Source: DATFWC01 sp045801465
GTDB taxonomy: Bacteria > Pseudomonadota > Alphaproteobacteria > Rhizobiales > Xanthobacteraceae
Length of the DNA: 18,687 nucleotides
NCBI GenBank assembly: GCA_045801465.1
Contig: JBJMSU010000068.1
Location: 1-18,687 of the forward strand
Reading direction: 5' to 3'
Shown here piece after piece: positions 17,148 through 18,687 of the stretch (its first letter is position 1; the number at the start of each line of letters is the position of its first letter). The notes under the pieces are model-generated. The model saw nothing but the letters and a program-made list of their open reading frames with translations. It was not told where the DNA came from and searched no databases. Made by a program: the position numbers and the translations under genes.

Positions 17148-17181
17148 GGTGGTCATGGGTCCCCGCCTTCGCGGGGACGAC
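17148..17181 (-). repeat. Right 34-bp inverted repeat of the GIY-YIG module (copy R3)
   Basis: This is the exact reverse complement of 16711-16744. It lies only 4 bases upstream of the outer ATG (17143) of the nuclease gene, so it would be in the leader of its message and could fold there. Confidence 0.9.
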
Positions 17182-17189
17182 TAAACTCC

Positions 17190-17277
17190 GTCCTTCCCGC
17201 GCAAGCGGGAACCTATGGCTACGGTCCCGCGAATAACTCAGACAGTGTTCATGGGTTCCGCCTTTGCGGCACCACGA
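17190..17277. repeat. Degenerate inverted pair of the same palindrome (R4 and R5) between the nuclease gene and recA
   Basis: R4 at 17190-17219 (gtccttcccgcgcaagcggg...) has R1 orientation with several changes, and R5 at 17247-17277 (gttcatgggttccgccttt...) is inverted to it. They are decayed members of the R1-R3 family. R5 ends 6 bases before the recA stop codon and may mark the end of the recA message. Confidence 0.7.
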
Positions 17278-17282
17278 AGAAA

Positions 17283-18362
<1,080 letters not shown>

Positions 18363-18451
18363 TTAATCGCTCCTTATGGCGGGGTTTTGCGGCACCGGCA
18401 AACGCGACCACATCGCCGCGCCGCCGCTACCGATTTCGTCGACCAGCCACG

Positions 18452-18480
18452 GTTGTACACCATTTGTTCTCGGTTCGCAA
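18452..18480 (-). promoter_or_regulatory. Predicted recA promoter (-35 TTGCGA, 17-base spacer, -10 TACAAC)
   Basis: On the minus strand TTGCGA occupies 18480-18475 and TACAAC 18457-18452, separated by exactly 17 bases. Transcription would start near 18445, giving a leader of about 80 bases. The -35 element overlaps the SOS box, so LexA bound there would block RNA polymerase. Confidence 0.65.
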
Positions 18481-18487
18481 TATGTTC
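18466..18487 (-). promoter_or_regulatory. LexA (SOS) box of recA, with a third half-site
   Basis: Plus-strand GTTC at 18473-18476 and 18484-18487 are separated by exactly 7 bases, the alphaproteobacterial LexA consensus GTTC-N7-GTTC (GAAC-N7-GAAC toward recA). A further GTTC at 18466-18469, 3 bases away, adds an off-register half-site. Overlap with the recA -35 box supports function. Confidence 0.8.
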
Positions 18488-18503
18488 TTTTCGGCCGACG
18501 GGT

Positions 18504-18559
18504 GCTGGCCGGGTTTGACCCTCAGTGGCCGGTTTTTGGAACGAACAGTGGCCGGTTTT
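18504..18559. mobile_element. Possible insertion-sequence end: three GGCCGGKTTT repeats
   Basis: gctggccgggttt (18504-18516), agtggccggtttt (18524-18536) and agtggccggtttt (18547-18559) recur every 20-23 bases. Multiple short terminal repeats of this type are typical of IS21-family ends; this is recalled resemblance, not a match I can verify. No transposase gene is visible in the window. The element lies directly upstream of the recA control region and beside a truncated integrase. Confidence 0.35.
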
Positions 18560-18589
18560 CCTGACGCGCGATGAATATGGGTCCGCGTC

Positions 18590-18687
18590 TCAGTCATTCT
18601 GAGTATCCATGTTCTTCACGTTCTTTGGAATGCCAGCCGCAGAGGCGACTTTCCGCCACTCATAGCGAAATTGGTGCCCGAGATACG
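18590..18687 (-). pseudogene. C-terminal piece of a phage-type (tyrosine) integrase, apparently truncated
   Basis: The minus strand entering from the window edge reads YLGHQFRYEWRKVA, then SAAGIPKNVKNMD, and then TQND and a stop. EWRKVA-x-AAGIPK-x-VKNMD is a pattern I associate with rhizobial site-specific integrases, in which NMD is normally followed by SRAG and a further roughly 60 residues including the catalytic tyrosine. Here the match ends after NMD (near 18604) and a stop follows four codons later, so the active tyrosine would be missing. The rest of the gene is outside the window. The call rests on recalled family pattern and a 31-residue fragment. Confidence 0.45.

Noticed and set aside
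16711..17181. Classical transposon with target-site duplication
   Set aside because: The outer flanks (ccagcg and taaact) show no direct duplication and no DDE or serine transposase is encoded; a REPIN-like interpretation fits better.
16711..17277. CRISPR array
   Set aside because: Repeats are palindromic, occur in both orientations and at irregular distances, with a gene in the middle; no spacers of equal length and no cas genes.

Overview
This window is high-GC DNA from an alphaproteobacterium, most likely Hyphomicrobiales (Rhizobiales) near the Bradyrhizobiaceae/Xanthobacteraceae. The clues are a zeta-type F1-ATPase inhibitor gene (DUF1476), a GTTC-N7-GTTC SOS box in front of recA, separate PurS/PurQ/PurL subunits, a eukaryote-like NADP isocitrate dehydrogenase, a tripartite-tricarboxylate (Bug) binding protein, and several families of intergenic palindromes. 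The species cannot be named from sequence alone.

Layout. (1) 1-4330, minus strand: a purine biosynthesis run purC, purS, a secreted cysteine-containing protein of unknown function, purQ and purL (3' end cut by the window edge). A repeat-filled gap separates purQ from purL. (2) 4613-5722, plus strand: the ATPase inhibitor zeta subunit and, 12 bases later, an HpcH/HpaI-family aldolase. (3) 5786-6985, minus strand: a TrmJ-like RNA methyltransferase with a C-terminal DUF559 (Vsr-like) domain that has lost its usual catalytic motif. (4) 7311-8522, plus strand: icd, convergent with alaS (8711-11356, minus). (5) 11602-16704, plus strand: an accessory metabolic block with a short MetF-like methylenetetrahydrofolate reductase, a periplasmic Bug-type binding protein, two paralogous metal-dependent amidohydrolase/decarboxylase-family enzymes, and a small Rieske [2Fe-2S] protein. 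(6) 16711-17277: a GIY-YIG nuclease gene bracketed by 34-bp perfect inverted repeats and further copies of the same palindrome. (7) 17283-18487, minus strand: recA with a recognisable SOS promoter. (8) 18504-18687: what looks like insertion-sequence end repeats and the truncated tail of a phage-type integrase.

How the parts work together. The pur genes encode IMP-pathway steps: PurS, PurQ and PurL form the three-subunit FGAM synthetase and PurC makes SAICAR. icd, alaS, recA and the methyltransferase are housekeeping. The 12.8-16.7 kb block looks like a small catabolic cassette: a periplasmic receptor for an organic acid, two ring- or carboxylate-acting hydrolases/decarboxylases, and a Rieske electron carrier or regulator. 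Its substrate is not identifiable.

The strongest leads are: the GIY-YIG gene with its palindromes, which resembles a REPIN/RAYT-type gene-plus-repeat module built on a different nuclease; a second intergenic repeat that runs into the 3' ends of two unrelated genes and supplies their stop codons in the same phase; and the uncharacterised amidohydrolase/Rieske cassette sitting between alaS and recA.
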